DNA from: Clostridium chauvoei
GTDB taxonomy: Bacteria; Bacillota; Clostridia; Clostridiales; Clostridiaceae
Direction: 5' to 3'
Length of the DNA stretch: 64,000 bases
NCBI RefSeq assembly: GCF_002327185.1
Contig: NZ_CP018624.1
Span: 496,001 to 560,000 of the forward strand
This document shows, in pieces, positions 26,643 through 35,159 of this stretch (positions are counted from its first letter, which is position 1; each line of letters opens with the position of its first letter). A program made the position numbers and the translations under genes. The notes below the pieces were generated by a model. That model made no database searches and was not told where the DNA came from. It was given only the letters and a program-made list of their open reading frames with translations.

Positions 26643-28976
26643 ATGAATGAAAATAAAAACACTCTACCTTTAATTCCTTTAAGAGGAATTACAATTTTTC
26701 CTAATATGGTTATGCATTTTGATGTAGGCAGAGAAAAATCTATTGCAGCTGTGGAATCAGCTATGGAACAGCAAGCAGATTTATTCCTTTCAAGCCAAAA
26801 GGATCCTAATATAGAAGAGCCTGAATTGGAGGATATACAAGAAATAGGGACCATATGTAAGGTAAAACAGCTTCTTAAGCTTCCAAATAATATAATAAGA
26901 GTTTTAGTAGAAGGAATAGAAAGAGCTAAACTTATAAATATCGAAGTAAATGAAGAATATATGGAAGCTACAATAGAAAAATTAGAAGAAGTGCAAGATA
27001 TAGATAAGCAAGAAATTGAAGCTTATGTAAAAATGTTAAAGAAAAGCTTTAATAAATATATAAGAATTTCAGAAGGTGGAAAGGCAACAAATATAAACTT
27101 ATTTGAACAAGTTAATGATTATAGTGAATTAACTGACGTTGTTGCATCTTATGTAATTATAGATGAAGATAAAAAACAAGAAATTCTTCAAGAATTAAAT
27201 GTGATAAGAAGAATAGAAAAGTTACTTGCAATAATAGAAAATGAAATTGATATTATAAAGGTAGAGAAAAAAATAGGGAATAAATTAAAAGATAGTATGG
27301 ATAAATCTCAAAGAGAATACTATCTAAGAGAGCAAATTAGAGTAATCCAAGAGGAACTTGGCGAAGATGATGATGACAAGAAAGAACTTTCAAGATATGA
27401 AGAAAAAATAAAAAATGCGAAATTGCCTAAGTATGTTAAGGAAAAGGCTAAAAGTGAACTTTCAAGATTAAAGTCAGCTGGAAGCAGTTCAGAAGGTAAT
27501 GTAATAAGAAATTATTTAGATTGGATTTTGGACATTCCATGGAATAAGTCTACTAAAGATAACTTTAATATTAATAAAGCTGAAGATATACTTGATAAAG
27601 AACACTATGGACTTGAAGAAGTAAAAGAGAGAATTGTTGAGTATTTAGCAGTAAAGCAATATACAAATAGTTTAAAGGGACCGATTTTATGTTTAGTTGG
27701 ACCACCTGGAGTTGGTAAGACATCTATAGCAAAATCAGTAGCAAAAGCTACAAATAGAAATTTTGTAAGAATGTCTTTAGGTGGATTAAAGGATGAAGCA
27801 GAAATACGAGGACATAGAAAGACTTATGTTGGAGCTATTCCAGGTAGAATTGTTTATTCTATAAAAGAAGCGAAGTCTAACAATCCTTTAATGTTACTAG
27901 ATGAAATTGATAAGCTAGGTTTTGATCACAAAGGAAATGTGGCAGATGCTTTATTAGAAGTATTAGATAGCGAACAAAATAATACTTTTAGAGATCATTA
28001 TTTAGAATTAGATATGGACTTATCAAAGGTAATGTTCATAACTACAGCTAATTCTTTAGATAATATACCATCACCATTATTAGATAGAATGGAGATAATT
28101 GAAGTATCAGGCTATACTTATGAAGAAAAATTCCATATTGCTAAGAAATATCTAATTCCTAAGATATTAAAAGAACATAAGTTAAATAGTGAAAAGTTTA
28201 AGGTATCTGATGGAGCTATTAAAGATATTATAAATAGTTATACTTGTGAATCAGGTGTAAGAAGTTTAGAAAGAGTTTTATCTAAATTAGTAAGAAAATC
28301 TCTTACAGAAATGATAAAAAAGGAAAAGGAAGTAACTAATATTACAACTTCTAGAATTCAAAAGTATTTAGGAGCTCCTATATATTCTTATGATAAGAGA
28401 GAACATGAAGATAGAGTAGGAGTAGTAAAAGGTATGGCATGGACAGCAGCAGGGGGAGATACACTTCCTGTAGAAGCTGTTACTATGAAAGGTACTGGTA
28501 AATTAGAATTAACAGGACAATTAGGAGATGTAATGAAGGAATCTGCTAAAATAGCTTTTGGATATGTTAGAGCTAATGCTAATAAGTTTGGCATAAAAGA
28601 AGATTTCTACAAGGATACAGATATTCATATACATTTTCCAGAAGGTGCTATTAAGAAGGATGGACCATCAGCAGGGATAACAATAACAACAGCTATAGTT
28701 TCAGCGTTAACTAATAAAAAAGTAAGAAGTAATGTATCAATGACAGGCGAAGTAACCTTAACTGGTAGAGTTATGCCAATAGGTGGATTAAAGGAAAAAT
28801 CAATAGCAGCCTTTAGAGCTGGTATTGATACTATAATAATTCCTAAAGAAAATGAAAAAGATATAGTTAAAATACCTTCAACTATAAAAAACAAGTTAAA
28901 TATTATTGTTGTAGAAGATGTAAAAGAGGTATTAAATAAAGTAATAATTGGAGTTGATACTATTGATAAAAATTAA
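26643..28976 (+). CDS. lon: LonA ATP-dependent protease
   Basis: Cytoplasmic AAA+ protease that removes damaged and regulatory proteins. 777 residues: LON substrate domain (about 1-200, '[23 protein letters not shown]' in part), coiled coil, Walker A '[13 protein letters not shown]', Walker B '[13 protein letters not shown]', and peptidase domain with the catalytic dyad Ser676 ('DGPSAGIT') and Lys719 ('GGLKEKS'). The frame extends to ATG 26628, but that codon and the next overlap the ribosome site GGAGGGG, so ATG 26643 is chosen. It overlaps engB by 14 bases, indicating translational coupling as in Bacillus. Confidence 0.97.
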   Translation: MNENKNTLPLIPLRGITIFPNMVMHFDVGREKSIAAVESAMEQQADLFLSSQKDPNIEEPELEDIQEIGTICKVKQLLKLPNNIIRVLVEGIERAKLINIEVNEEYMEATIEKLEEVQDIDKQEIEAYVKMLKKSFNKYIRISEGGKATNINLFEQVNDYSELTDVVASYVIIDEDKKQEILQELNVIRRIEKLLAIIENEIDIIKVEKKIGNKLKDSMDKSQREYYLREQIRVIQEELGEDDDDKKELSRYEEKIKNAKLPKYVKEKAKSELSRLKSAGSSSEGNVIRNYLDWILDIPWNKSTKDNFNINKAEDILDKEHYGLEEVKERIVEYLAVKQYTNSLKGPILCLVGPPGVGKTSIAKSVAKATNRNFVRMSLGGLKDEAEIRGHRKTYVGAIPGRIVYSIKEAKSNNPLMLLDEIDKLGFDHKGNVADALLEVLDSEQNNTFRDHYLELDMDLSKVMFITTANSLDNIPSPLLDRMEIIEVSGYTYEEKFHIAKKYLIPKILKEHKLNSEKFKVSDGAIKDIINSYTCESGVRSLERVLSKLVRKSLTEMIKKEKEVTNITTSRIQKYLGAPIYSYDKREHEDRVGVVKGMAWTAAGGDTLPVEAVTMKGTGKLELTGQLGDVMKESAKIAFGYVRANANKFGIKEDFYKDTDIHIHFPEGAIKKDGPSAGITITTAIVSALTNKKVRSNVSMTGEVTLTGRVMPIGGLKEKSIAAFRAGIDTIIIPKENEKDIVKIPSTIKNKLNIIVVEDVKEVLNKVIIGVDTIDKN

Positions 28977-29577
28977 AAATTCAGAGTTTATTATATCAGC
29001 TGTTAAAAGACATCAATATCCTGAAACAGGATTGCCAGAAGTAGCTTTTGTAGGACGCTCAAATGTTGGGAAAAGTTCAATAATAAATGCATTAACAAAT
29101 AGAAAAAAATTAGCTAAAGTAAGCCAAACACCAGGAAAAACTAGATTAATAAATTTCTTTATGATAAATTCAGGAGAATTTTATTTAGTAGATTTACCTG
29201 GGTATGGATATGCTAAAGTTTCTAAAAAAGAGCAAGAAAGCTGGGGAAATACTATAGAAACTTATTTAACAGGAAGAGAGCAGTTAAAGAGAGTTATACT
29301 ATTAGTAGATTCAAGACATAAGCCAACAACGCAAGATATACAAATGCATGAATGGATTAAGCATTTTGGATATGAAGAGATTGTAGTAGCGACAAAGAGT
29401 GATAAGCTTTCTAATAATGACCTAAGAAAAAGTGAAAAAATAATAAAAGAAACATTAAAACTAGATTCTAATGATAAGTTATATTTCTTCTCATCACTAA
29501 ATAAAAAAGGTAAGGACCAATTGATTGATAATCTTTTTAGTGGTTTAGTACAAATGGAAGAAAATGTAGAAGAGTAA
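28963..29577 (+). CDS. engB: EngB/YsxC ribosome-biogenesis GTPase
   Basis: Essential GTPase needed for late assembly of the 50S subunit. 204 residues with G1 'GRSNVGKSS', G2 region 'KTRLINFF', G3 'VDLPGYGYA' and G4 'ATKSDKL'. The longest frame starts at TTG 28948, but TTG 28963 lies nine bases after TTGGAG and gives the usual N-terminus '[19 protein letters not shown]'. It overlaps the end of lonA; the lon-engB pair is conserved in Firmicutes. A strong terminator follows. Confidence 0.94.
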   Translation: MIKIKNSEFIISAVKRHQYPETGLPEVAFVGRSNVGKSSIINALTNRKKLAKVSQTPGKTRLINFFMINSGEFYLVDLPGYGYAKVSKKEQESWGNTIETYLTGREQLKRVILLVDSRHKPTTQDIQMHEWIKHFGYEEIVVATKSDKLSNNDLRKSEKIIKETLKLDSNDKLYFFSSLNKKGKDQLIDNLFSGLVQMEENVEE

Positions 29578-29584
29578 TAGTTCT

Positions 29585-29628
29585 AAGAACCTGTAGGAAT
29601 GGGTATTTCTACAGGTTCTTTCTTTTTA
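29585..29628 (+). terminator. lon-engB terminator
   Basis: AAGAACCTGTAG (29585-29596) pairs perfectly with CTACAGGTTCTT (29609-29620), then T-rich sequence. Confidence 0.9.
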
Positions 29629-29740
29629 TTTTAAAAAATTAAATATTTAAGCTTAAAATACAGTGTCAATTTTAATTTAAGCTCATAGTATATAGTATAA
29701 ACAAACAAAAAAACTAAAAAATCCCAAGGAGGAGTAAATT

Positions 29741-30103
29741 ATGGAAATGAATGAAATTCTAAATGGTTTAAATTCATGCGGATGTAACGATGGAGGGACA
29801 CCACAATGTGCACCACAATGTATACCAGCATGCGATAATGGATGTGGCTGTGGATTCGGCTCATGGATATGGATATTATTAATCCTATTCTATAGTAATG
29901 GATCATGTATGTGGGGAAATAACGGATGCGGCTGTGGATGTGGCTGTGAGTCTAAGAAATCATGTGGATGTGGCTGTGGAGCTAATAATGGAAGCTGCTC
30001 ATCATATTTATTCCTATTAGTTATCTTATTCTTATGTGCTGGCTGTGGATTTGGCTGTGGTTCAGACAATGGTAACTTAGGTAACTTATTTGGATGTTGC
30101 TAA
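29741..30103 (+). CDS. Cys/Gly-rich protein with two hydrophobic segments
   Basis: A 120-residue protein with about 27 Cys, mostly in Cys-Gly dipeptides ('NGCGCGCGCESKKSCGCGCG'), interrupted by two hydrophobic stretches ('GSWIWILLILFY' and 'SSYLFLLVILFLCAG'). Proteins of this make-up in clostridia are sometimes labelled chorion-class high-cysteine proteins. Disulfide cross-linking in the spore coat or exosporium is plausible but unproven. It shares 'NGLNSC' with the next gene, suggesting common origin. Site AAGGAGG before the ATG. First of three small genes here that carry Cys-rich or low-complexity sequence. Confidence 0.7.
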   Translation: MEMNEILNGLNSCGCNDGGTPQCAPQCIPACDNGCGCGFGSWIWILLILFYSNGSCMWGNNGCGCGCGCESKKSCGCGCGANNGSCSSYLFLLVILFLCAGCGFGCGSDNGNLGNLFGCC

Positions 30104-30158
30104 TAAAAACTATTAAAAAACCTGTTAAAAAACCTGATTTTAGGAAGGAGAGATAATT

Positions 30159-30398
30159 ATGTCAAAAAAAAGTTGTGAAAAGAAATGTGAATGTTGCTGT
30201 CAAGATTGTTGCTGCAACAATGGGTGCGGAAACGTATTTAATGGATTAAATAGTTGTTGCTCACCAATAATATTCTTGTTAATCGCTTGTGGTTCAGGAT
30301 TATTAAATAATTGTAGATCATATTTAATTATCTTATTATTCTTACTATGTGGAGGATCATTCAATAGTTTCTTTGGCGGAGACAATTGCTGCTGCTAG
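30159..30398 (+). CDS. Cys-rich protein related to its upstream neighbour
   Basis: A 79-residue protein with about 20 Cys, dense at the N-terminus ('KKCECCCQDCCCNNGCG') and ending in CCC, with two hydrophobic segments ('SPIIFLLIACGSG' and 'SYLIILLFLLCGG'). 'FNGLNSCC' and the two hydrophobic segments match the plan of the gene at 29741. Strong site GGAAGGAGAG before the ATG. It is 55 bases downstream of that gene without a terminator, so co-transcription is likely. Role unknown; a structural spore-surface protein is the working idea. Confidence 0.68.
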   Translation: MSKKSCEKKCECCCQDCCCNNGCGNVFNGLNSCCSPIIFLLIACGSGLLNNCRSYLIILLFLLCGGSFNSFFGGDNCCC

Positions 30399-30408
30399 TA
30401 TAGAAGAT

Positions 30409-30427
30409 GGAGGGCCTATGGCCCTCC
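30409..30427. other. GC-rich hairpin followed by an A-run
   Basis: GGAGGGCC and GGCCCTCC pair around a three-base loop, the most GC-rich stem in the region. On the plus strand it is followed by A residues rather than T, so it is not a standard terminator in either orientation. It may protect the 3' end of the Cys-rich mRNA or limit read-through. Confidence 0.4.
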
Positions 30428-30509
30428 AAAAAAATGTCCAAAAACATAAACATATTTATTATCAATACATATAATGAAAGTATATATTAATTTATTAGGA
30501 GGAACCTAC

Positions 30510-31073
30510 ATGTCAAAGAAAAAACATAGACATAAGGTAGAACAATGTGATTGTCCTAATTGTAGAAATAAGAATAATAAGGGGACCAACAATCCTTTTG
30601 GTATAAATCCAGCTCAATTAATGGGATTACTAGGGGGAATGGACATGAGTCAAATAGGGAATATGCTCTCTTCGATGAACAGAGATGGGTTTGATTTAAA
30701 CAATTTAAACTTAGGTGCTATGCAAAATATATTAGGTGGAAATAATAATAATAGTGGTATGAATCAAGGTGGCTTTGATGTAAGTTCATTACAAAATATA
30801 ATGTCTAAAGTTGGAAGTGGAGCAGGATTGAATTTTAATAATTTAGATTTTGGTCCATTGCAAAATATGATGGGGGGGAATAATAATCAAGAAAAATCAA
30901 ATGAAAATAAAGCTAATGAAAAAAATAATAATAAAATTTCAGATGATTATGATAGTCTAAGTATAGATGAGAACATAGAATTTCTAAGAAATATAAGAAG
31001 TATAGTAGATCCTAAAAGAGCAGATTTTATTGATAAAGTAATAGAAGCGTATAACAATGGTTCTTTTAGATAA
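30510..31073 (+). CDS. Asn/Gly/Met-rich low-complexity protein
   Basis: 187 residues. The N-terminus is basic with a possible metal site ('HRHKVEQCDCPNC'). The middle (about 25-125) has irregular repeats built on 'GFDLNNLNLGAMQNILGG', 'GFDVSSLQNIMSKVG' and 'LNFNNLDFGPLQNMMGG', joined by Asn runs. The C-terminus is a normal acidic helical region ('ENIEFLRNIRSIVDPKRA'). No family is recognised. ATG 30510 follows AGGAGGAAC; an ATG at 30474 has no ribosome site. Its place behind two Cys-rich genes suggests a shared structural role, perhaps in the spore. Confidence 0.7.
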   Translation: MSKKKHRHKVEQCDCPNCRNKNNKGTNNPFGINPAQLMGLLGGMDMSQIGNMLSSMNRDGFDLNNLNLGAMQNILGGNNNNSGMNQGGFDVSSLQNIMSKVGSGAGLNFNNLDFGPLQNMMGGNNNQEKSNENKANEKNNNKISDDYDSLSIDENIEFLRNIRSIVDPKRADFIDKVIEAYNNGSFR

Positions 31074-31105
31074 AATATTTTATAGTTAAAAATGTATAAA
31101 AATAT

Positions 31106-31194
31106 GATGGGGAGTTCATACTATAAATGTACCGGAGAAGTATTCTCCTATAGCAAATGAAGATAAATCTTCATTATAGCTAAAACCCCCCATC
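31106..31194 (+). ncRNA. Candidate three-way-junction RNA
   Basis: Three nested stems are visible. P1: GATGGGG-A-GTT (31106-31116) with AA-C-C-CCCCATC (31184-31194), ten pairs and one mismatch. P2: GGAGAA/TTCTCC (31134-31139 and 31143-31148). P3: TAGC plus AATGAAGA (31151-31163) with TCTTCATT plus GCTA (31168-31182). A terminator hairpin follows at once. No known RNA family is recognised. The structure could belong to the 3' UTR of the upstream gene. Confidence 0.45.
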
Positions 31195-31201
31195 CCCCTT
31201 T

Positions 31202-31230
31202 AGGCCGCGAAAGCGGCCTTTTACTTTTTA
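31202..31230. terminator. Terminator behind the Cys-rich cluster and candidate RNA
   Basis: AGGCCGC-GAAA-GCGGCCT, a GC-rich stem with a stable GAAA tetraloop, is followed by TTTACTTTTT on the plus strand. It overlaps the end of the convergent gene at 31228. Confidence 0.88.
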
Positions 31231-32166
31231 ATCAGAAGTCTTTTTTATAGATGATATTTTAAATTCTTTATAGTCATCTTTTTGTATAGTTAAATAAATA
31301 ATAAGTTCCTTTTTAGTATTATCAGGATCTTGTATTTTAACTTCTTGAAAAGATAAACACCAAGTCATAGATAATATTTCACCATTATCATCCCAATTAA
31401 CATCATGGAAAAAACCATTTTGAAAATCATATCTATAGTTTTCTTTATCTAAATTCCAAAGAAGACTTAATTCACTACTAGAAATATTAGGTGAAAAAAT
31501 ATCAGGTGGATCAGATATTTCATATTGAGCTTGTATAAGGTCTACAAAAGATTGAACTGAACCAAGACCAGGAACTATAGGTTTTGAAAAACTTATATCT
31601 TTTAATTTATCACCATTAAAAATATAGGAACTAGTAGAAGTATCTCCTTTGCTAGAGGATAAGGATAATATTCTAGGTGTTTTAGAGTTAGTAGAATCAA
31701 AGATACCTAAGATATTATCATTAGAAGTATAGATATTATAAAAGTCATTATTTTGCCAAGTAAAGATATAGTTTATTGTTGAATTATTCTTAGAGCCTCG
31801 AATAATTATTTCAGGTAGTCCATCTCTAGATAAATCAAAAGTATTAATCTTAATCGGCCAACTGTTAGACAAAGAAATTAATTCTTCAGAACCATCTTTA
31901 CTTCTTAAAGTGAATTCTTTATTTTTACCCTTAATTTTAACTATGTAATATTCTTTTTCTTTTAGTATTTCTATAGTTTCTTTTTCACCATCTCCATCAA
32001 AGTCTTGAGTAATATCTTCTCCATTAGATAAACTATTTGAAAATGTAGCAATAACTTCAGCATTCTTATTTAATTTGTAAAAAGAAAATGATAATGTAAG
32101 AAGTACTCCTAAAAGGATTAAAGATGATAAAGTAAGTTTTTTCTTTATTACTATAAATTTAGCCAT
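31228..32166 (-). CDS. Membrane-anchored/secreted protein with VCBS/FG-GAP-like repeat
   Basis: A 312-residue protein with an N-terminal hydrophobic segment (about 12-30) after a basic start, so either a membrane anchor or an uncleaved signal. Residues about 50-70 contain 'DFDGDGEKETIEIL', a calcium-loop motif typical of FG-GAP or VCBS propeller repeats, echoed by 'FDLSRDGLPEIIIRG'. The rest is beta-rich and Ser-rich. No enzyme motif is seen. Clear site GAGGTGA before the ATG. It lies downstream of the perR pseudogene on the same strand but behind a terminator, so it is probably separate. Confidence 0.65.
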   Translation of the reverse strand: MAKFIVIKKKLTLSSLILLGVLLTLSFSFYKLNKNAEVIATFSNSLSNGEDITQDFDGDGEKETIEILKEKEYYIVKIKGKNKEFTLRSKDGSEELISLSNSWPIKINTFDLSRDGLPEIIIRGSKNNSTINYIFTWQNNDFYNIYTSNDNILGIFDSTNSKTPRILSLSSSKGDTSTSSYIFNGDKLKDISFSKPIVPGLGSVQSFVDLIQAQYEISDPPDIFSPNISSSELSLLWNLDKENYRYDFQNGFFHDVNWDDNGEILSMTWCLSFQEVKIQDPDNTKKELIIYLTIQKDDYKEFKISSIKKTSD

Positions 32167-32230
32167 AAAATCACCTCAGTTTAAGTATATGAAGTAATGG
32201 TAAGATAAATTCAATTTTAACTAATGCAAA

Positions 32231-32268
32231 AGAAAAAACCAGTAAATTTAATAAATTAAATCTACTGG
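32231..32268 (-). terminator. perR terminator
   Basis: On the minus strand CCAGTAGATTTA pairs with TAAATTTACTGG (one mismatch), followed by six T residues. It lies ten bases after the perR stop. Confidence 0.82.
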
Positions 32269-32277
32269 CAAATACAA

Positions 32278-32685
32278 TTATTGACATTCCTTACAAATGC
32301 CATAAAAGAATACCTTGTTTGATATTACTTTATAATCTGAAGCGTCTTCTGCAGTTTTGTTTAAGTCTTTAAAACTTAGAGTTTCTAAATCATCGACTTT
32401 ACTGCAATTAAGACATTGAATATGAGCATGCTCGCAAGGGTTGCCGTCATATCTAAAGTTTCCTTCGCCTACATTAATTTCTTGAACTAGCTCTACCTCT
32501 ACTAAAGTTTTTAATGCTTTATAAACTGTAGCTAAACTCATAGTAGGATATTCAGGTTGAAGAGCTTTGTAAATAGTTTCAGCTGAAGGGTGTTCTTTTG
32601 TACCCATTAGGTACTTATAAACTGCTAGTCTTTGAGGAGTAAGTTTTAATTTTTTTTATCTAAAGATAGAAGTTATATTATCCAT
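32278..32685 (-). pseudogene. perR: PerR-type Fur-family peroxide regulator with in-frame stop at codon 10
   Basis: Metal-dependent repressor of oxidative-stress genes. The reading frame from ATG 32685 (site AAGGATGG eight bases upstream) reads 'MDNITSIFR', then TAA (32658-32656), then 'KKLKLTPQRLAVYKYLMG' and the rest of a normal PerR, 135 codons in all. Metal ligands are all present: His of 'KEHPSAE', 'YDGNPCEHAHIQC', 'KVDD', and the structural zinc pairs CLNC and CKEC. No frameshift is needed; one base change (for example GAA or CAA to TAA) explains the stop. Re-initiation at ATG 32607 would give 109 residues lacking the first DNA-binding helix. Functional loss, read-through or a sequencing error remain possible. 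Confidence 0.85.
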
Positions 32686-32701
32686 GATACACCATCCTTA
32701 T

Positions 32702-33019
32702 ATAGTTTAAATTAATTATATATTAATCAATATATAAAGTCAATTAATAATATACAATAAGAAATAATTACTATTAATTAACTTAATGATATTAACTAAA
32801 TATTCAAAAAACTCTTGAATATCTAGACAAATTATGTTAATATCAAGATAGATGTTAAGAAATTAACAAATAAATGGAAATTAACAAACGTAAGTAGTTA
32901 CAAAATACTTCAGTATTATTAATAATAACATAAATTTAATGTATAATATATAATAAGAATAAAAAAAACTAAAAAACTACAAATTTGTTATACTTTTTAT
33001 GACTTAAGGAGGAGTACTA
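32702..33019. other. AT-rich intergenic region upstream of perR and the gene at 33020
   Basis: No gene is seen in these 318 bases. An inverted repeat ATTAAT-TATAT-ATTAAT lies at about 32712-32728, near where a perR promoter would be. For the plus-strand gene an extended -10, TG-T-TATACT (TATACT at 32989-32994), is present without a clear -35. Confidence 0.4.
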
Positions 33020-33352
33020 ATGGCAAAATATAAAGTAGGCGATGAATTAATAGAAATAAATGATCCATCAAAAGAAATTAAAAAGTTAAAGGAATTAACT
33101 AATCTTACTACGGATGGTGAGTATGCACAAATTTCTTGGGGATTAAAAATTATTAATGTTGAATATGATAAGCCATACGTAACATTAACATATAAAAATT
33201 TTAATGGTGAATTAAATAAGGTGTTTGCAGAATGTAAAGATATAGCTAATTTTGATCAAGAAAAGGTATTAGAAAAAGCATTATTGAAGGCATTTACAAA
33301 CGAAATAATAAATATTTCAGTAGTGAAGAATATAGGACATAAAAAAATGTAG
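33020..33352 (+). CDS. Conserved-looking hypothetical protein (110 aa)
   Basis: A soluble 110-residue protein with alternating short strands and helices ('YAQISWGLKIINVEYDKPYV', then 'DQEKVLEKALLKAFTNEII'). It has no Cys, membrane segment or signal. Excellent site AAGGAGGAG before the ATG and its own terminator, so it is a real, separately transcribed gene. I do not recognise the family, and its neighbours (a perR remnant and a c-di-GMP-type gene) give no clear hint. Confidence 0.65.
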   Translation: MAKYKVGDELIEINDPSKEIKKLKELTNLTTDGEYAQISWGLKIINVEYDKPYVTLTYKNFNGELNKVFAECKDIANFDQEKVLEKALLKAFTNEIINISVVKNIGHKKM

Positions 33353-33360
33353 ATATAAAT

Positions 33361-33396
33361 AAAAAGAGTTTCACAATTATGAAACTCTTTTTATTT
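33361..33396 (+). terminator. Terminator
   Basis: AAAAAGAGTTTCA (33361-33373) pairs with TGAAACTCTTTTT (33380-33392). Confidence 0.88.
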
Positions 33397-33475
33397 ATGA
33401 ATATAATCCTATGCCTTTTAAAAGAGATATCATTAATGTATAATATTAAATAAAATAGAGAGATTAGGAGTATAT

Positions 33476-34699
33476 ATGGATATCTTTATAGCTAGACAGG
33501 CGGTTTATGATAAAAATGAAAAGACAGTTGCATATGAACTATTATACCGGAGTTCTTTAGAAAATAAGTTTGATAGTTCTGTAAATCCAGAAGATGCTAC
33601 ATATAAAGTTATTCAAAATATTTCATCTTTTGGATTAGAAAAGTTAACTAATAATAAAAGAGCATTTGTTAATTTCCCAGAAGAAGTTATAAATAGCAAT
33701 ATGGCAACGCTTTTGCCTAAACAGAGAACAGTAATAGAAGTATTGGAAACAGTAAAGCCTACAAAAGAAATATTAGATAACTTATTGTTTCTAAAAAGAA
33801 AAGGTTATTGTATAGCTTTAGATGATGTTAATGATATTGATAAAGTTGAAAAATTTATAGGTATTGTTGATATTGTAAAAGTAGACTTTATGTTTTCAAG
33901 TAAAGAAAAAAGAATAGAGATAGTTAATTTTATAAAAGATAATAATTCAAAATCAGGTAATATAAAATTGCTTGCAGAAAAGATAGAAACTAAAGAAGAG
34001 TTTGAAGAAGCTATAAATTTAGGGTTTCATTATTTTCAAGGATATTATTTTAGTGCTCCATCTGTAATTTTAGGTGAAGATATAGCTATAAAAAATACAA
34101 CAATATTTAATGTGCTTGTTGAATTATTAAAAAAAAATTTCGATATAAATAGAATAGAAGGAATATTGATGTCAGATGTGGCGTTAAGTTATAGATTTTT
34201 ACGATTTATAAATTCTGCATACTTTAGTTTTGTTCAAGAAATATCATCTATAAGGCAAGGAATCATGCTTATAGGAATAGAAGAGTTACGGAAATGGTTA
34301 TCTATAACTTCAGTAGTTGAAATGAGGCTAAGTAAAAATGAGGAATATGCTAATAATACAGTTATAAGAGCAAAATTCTGTGAATTAATTATGGAGAAAA
34401 TAAACTATGAAGAAAAAGCTAGTGCTTTTATGGTAGGATTATTTTCGGATTTGCACCTTATGATGAAAAGCGACCTTTATAGTGTAGTATCTGAACTTCC
34501 TGTAAATTCTGTTATTAAAGAAGCTTTATTAGGTAAAGAAAATATATTAAGTAACATATTAAAAGTTGCGTTAGCATATGAGGAAATTAATACTGAAACT
34601 ATGTACAAGTTATGCAGTAAAATAAAAATAAATACAGGAAATTTAAGAGATTTATATTTAAACGCAATAGAATGGTCGGAAAAAATAAATACATATTAA
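33476..34699 (+). CDS. EAL-HDOD (YuxH-type) c-di-GMP-related signalling protein
   Basis: A 407-residue cytoplasmic protein. The first half is an EAL phosphodiesterase domain in its divergent YuxH form: 'YELLYR' replaces the EAL signature but keeps the Glu and Arg, and the further metal and catalytic positions are visible in 'FVNFPEE', 'EVLETV', 'ALDDV', 'VKVDF', 'AEKIET' and 'FQGYYFS'. The second half is an HDOD domain ('LSYRFLRFINSAYFSF', 'IRQGIMLIGIEELRKWL'), a signalling output module. Either c-di-GMP hydrolysis or binding is possible. Monocistronic; a GGDEF/HD-GYP protein lies 10 kb away. Confidence 0.85.
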   Translation: MDIFIARQAVYDKNEKTVAYELLYRSSLENKFDSSVNPEDATYKVIQNISSFGLEKLTNNKRAFVNFPEEVINSNMATLLPKQRTVIEVLETVKPTKEILDNLLFLKRKGYCIALDDVNDIDKVEKFIGIVDIVKVDFMFSSKEKRIEIVNFIKDNNSKSGNIKLLAEKIETKEEFEEAINLGFHYFQGYYFSAPSVILGEDIAIKNTTIFNVLVELLKKNFDINRIEGILMSDVALSYRFLRFINSAYFSFVQEISSIRQGIMLIGIEELRKWLSITSVVEMRLSKNEEYANNTVIRAKFCELIMEKINYEEKASAFMVGLFSDLHLMMKSDLYSVVSELPVNSVIKEALLGKENILSNILKVALAYEEINTETMYKLCSKIKINTGNLRDLYLNAIEWSEKINTY

Positions 34700-34813
34700 A
34701 GAAAAAACAAAAAAATTACCAAATCAACCTTAAATATCTTTAAATTTACATAGAGTTATATTATAATAATATTATGGTTTCGTTTTCACATTTGGGTATT
34801 GGGGGGTAGAATT

Positions 34814-35029
34814 ATGAGTAAGTGTCCATTTTGGTCTACTAGTAGAGAAAAAGTAAGTTGTTATAGTGATTGCCCGATGAATGAATCAATTCAAGAAGAT
34901 GAGATTTGTCCATTCAAGGAACATTTAACAACAAAGCTAATATACAAAGATTCTATAAGTGAAGACTTTGCTTATTCACAAGATAAATATTTTGGTTATG
35001 AATTAATGGAGAAAATAATGAACTATTAA
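34814..35029 (+). CDS. Small protein with N-terminal Cys cluster (71 aa)
   Basis: A 71-residue protein whose N-terminus 'MSKCPFWSTSREKVSCYSDCP' and following 'EICPFKEH' give four Cys spaced to bind a zinc ion or iron-sulfur cluster. The rest is hydrophilic and helical. Start ATG 34814 lies after a run of G; the frame open from 34799 overlaps that site. It precedes a helicase gene by 130 bases and a terminator, so is separate. Family not recognised. Confidence 0.65.
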   Translation: MSKCPFWSTSREKVSCYSDCPMNESIQEDEICPFKEHLTTKLIYKDSISEDFAYSQDKYFGYELMEKIMNY

Positions 35030-35058
35030 AAGGAGTGTATTTAACACTCCTTTATTAT
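35028..35058 (+). terminator. Terminator
   Basis: AAAGGAGTG and CACTCCTTT pair around an A/T loop, then T-rich sequence. Confidence 0.75.
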
Positions 35059-35159
35059 TTTCAAAAATATAGTAAATCTATTGTAGAAAAATAAAATAAT
35101 TAATACAATATAGGTAATTATATTTTTAAATAGTTTAACGAAAATGTAAAGGGGATAAA

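Noticed and set aside
29684..29692. SigK-like -10 (CATAGTATA) upstream of the first Cys-rich gene
   Set aside because: The -10 fits CATANNNTA, but no AC lies at the right distance for the -35, so it is too weak to list as a promoter.
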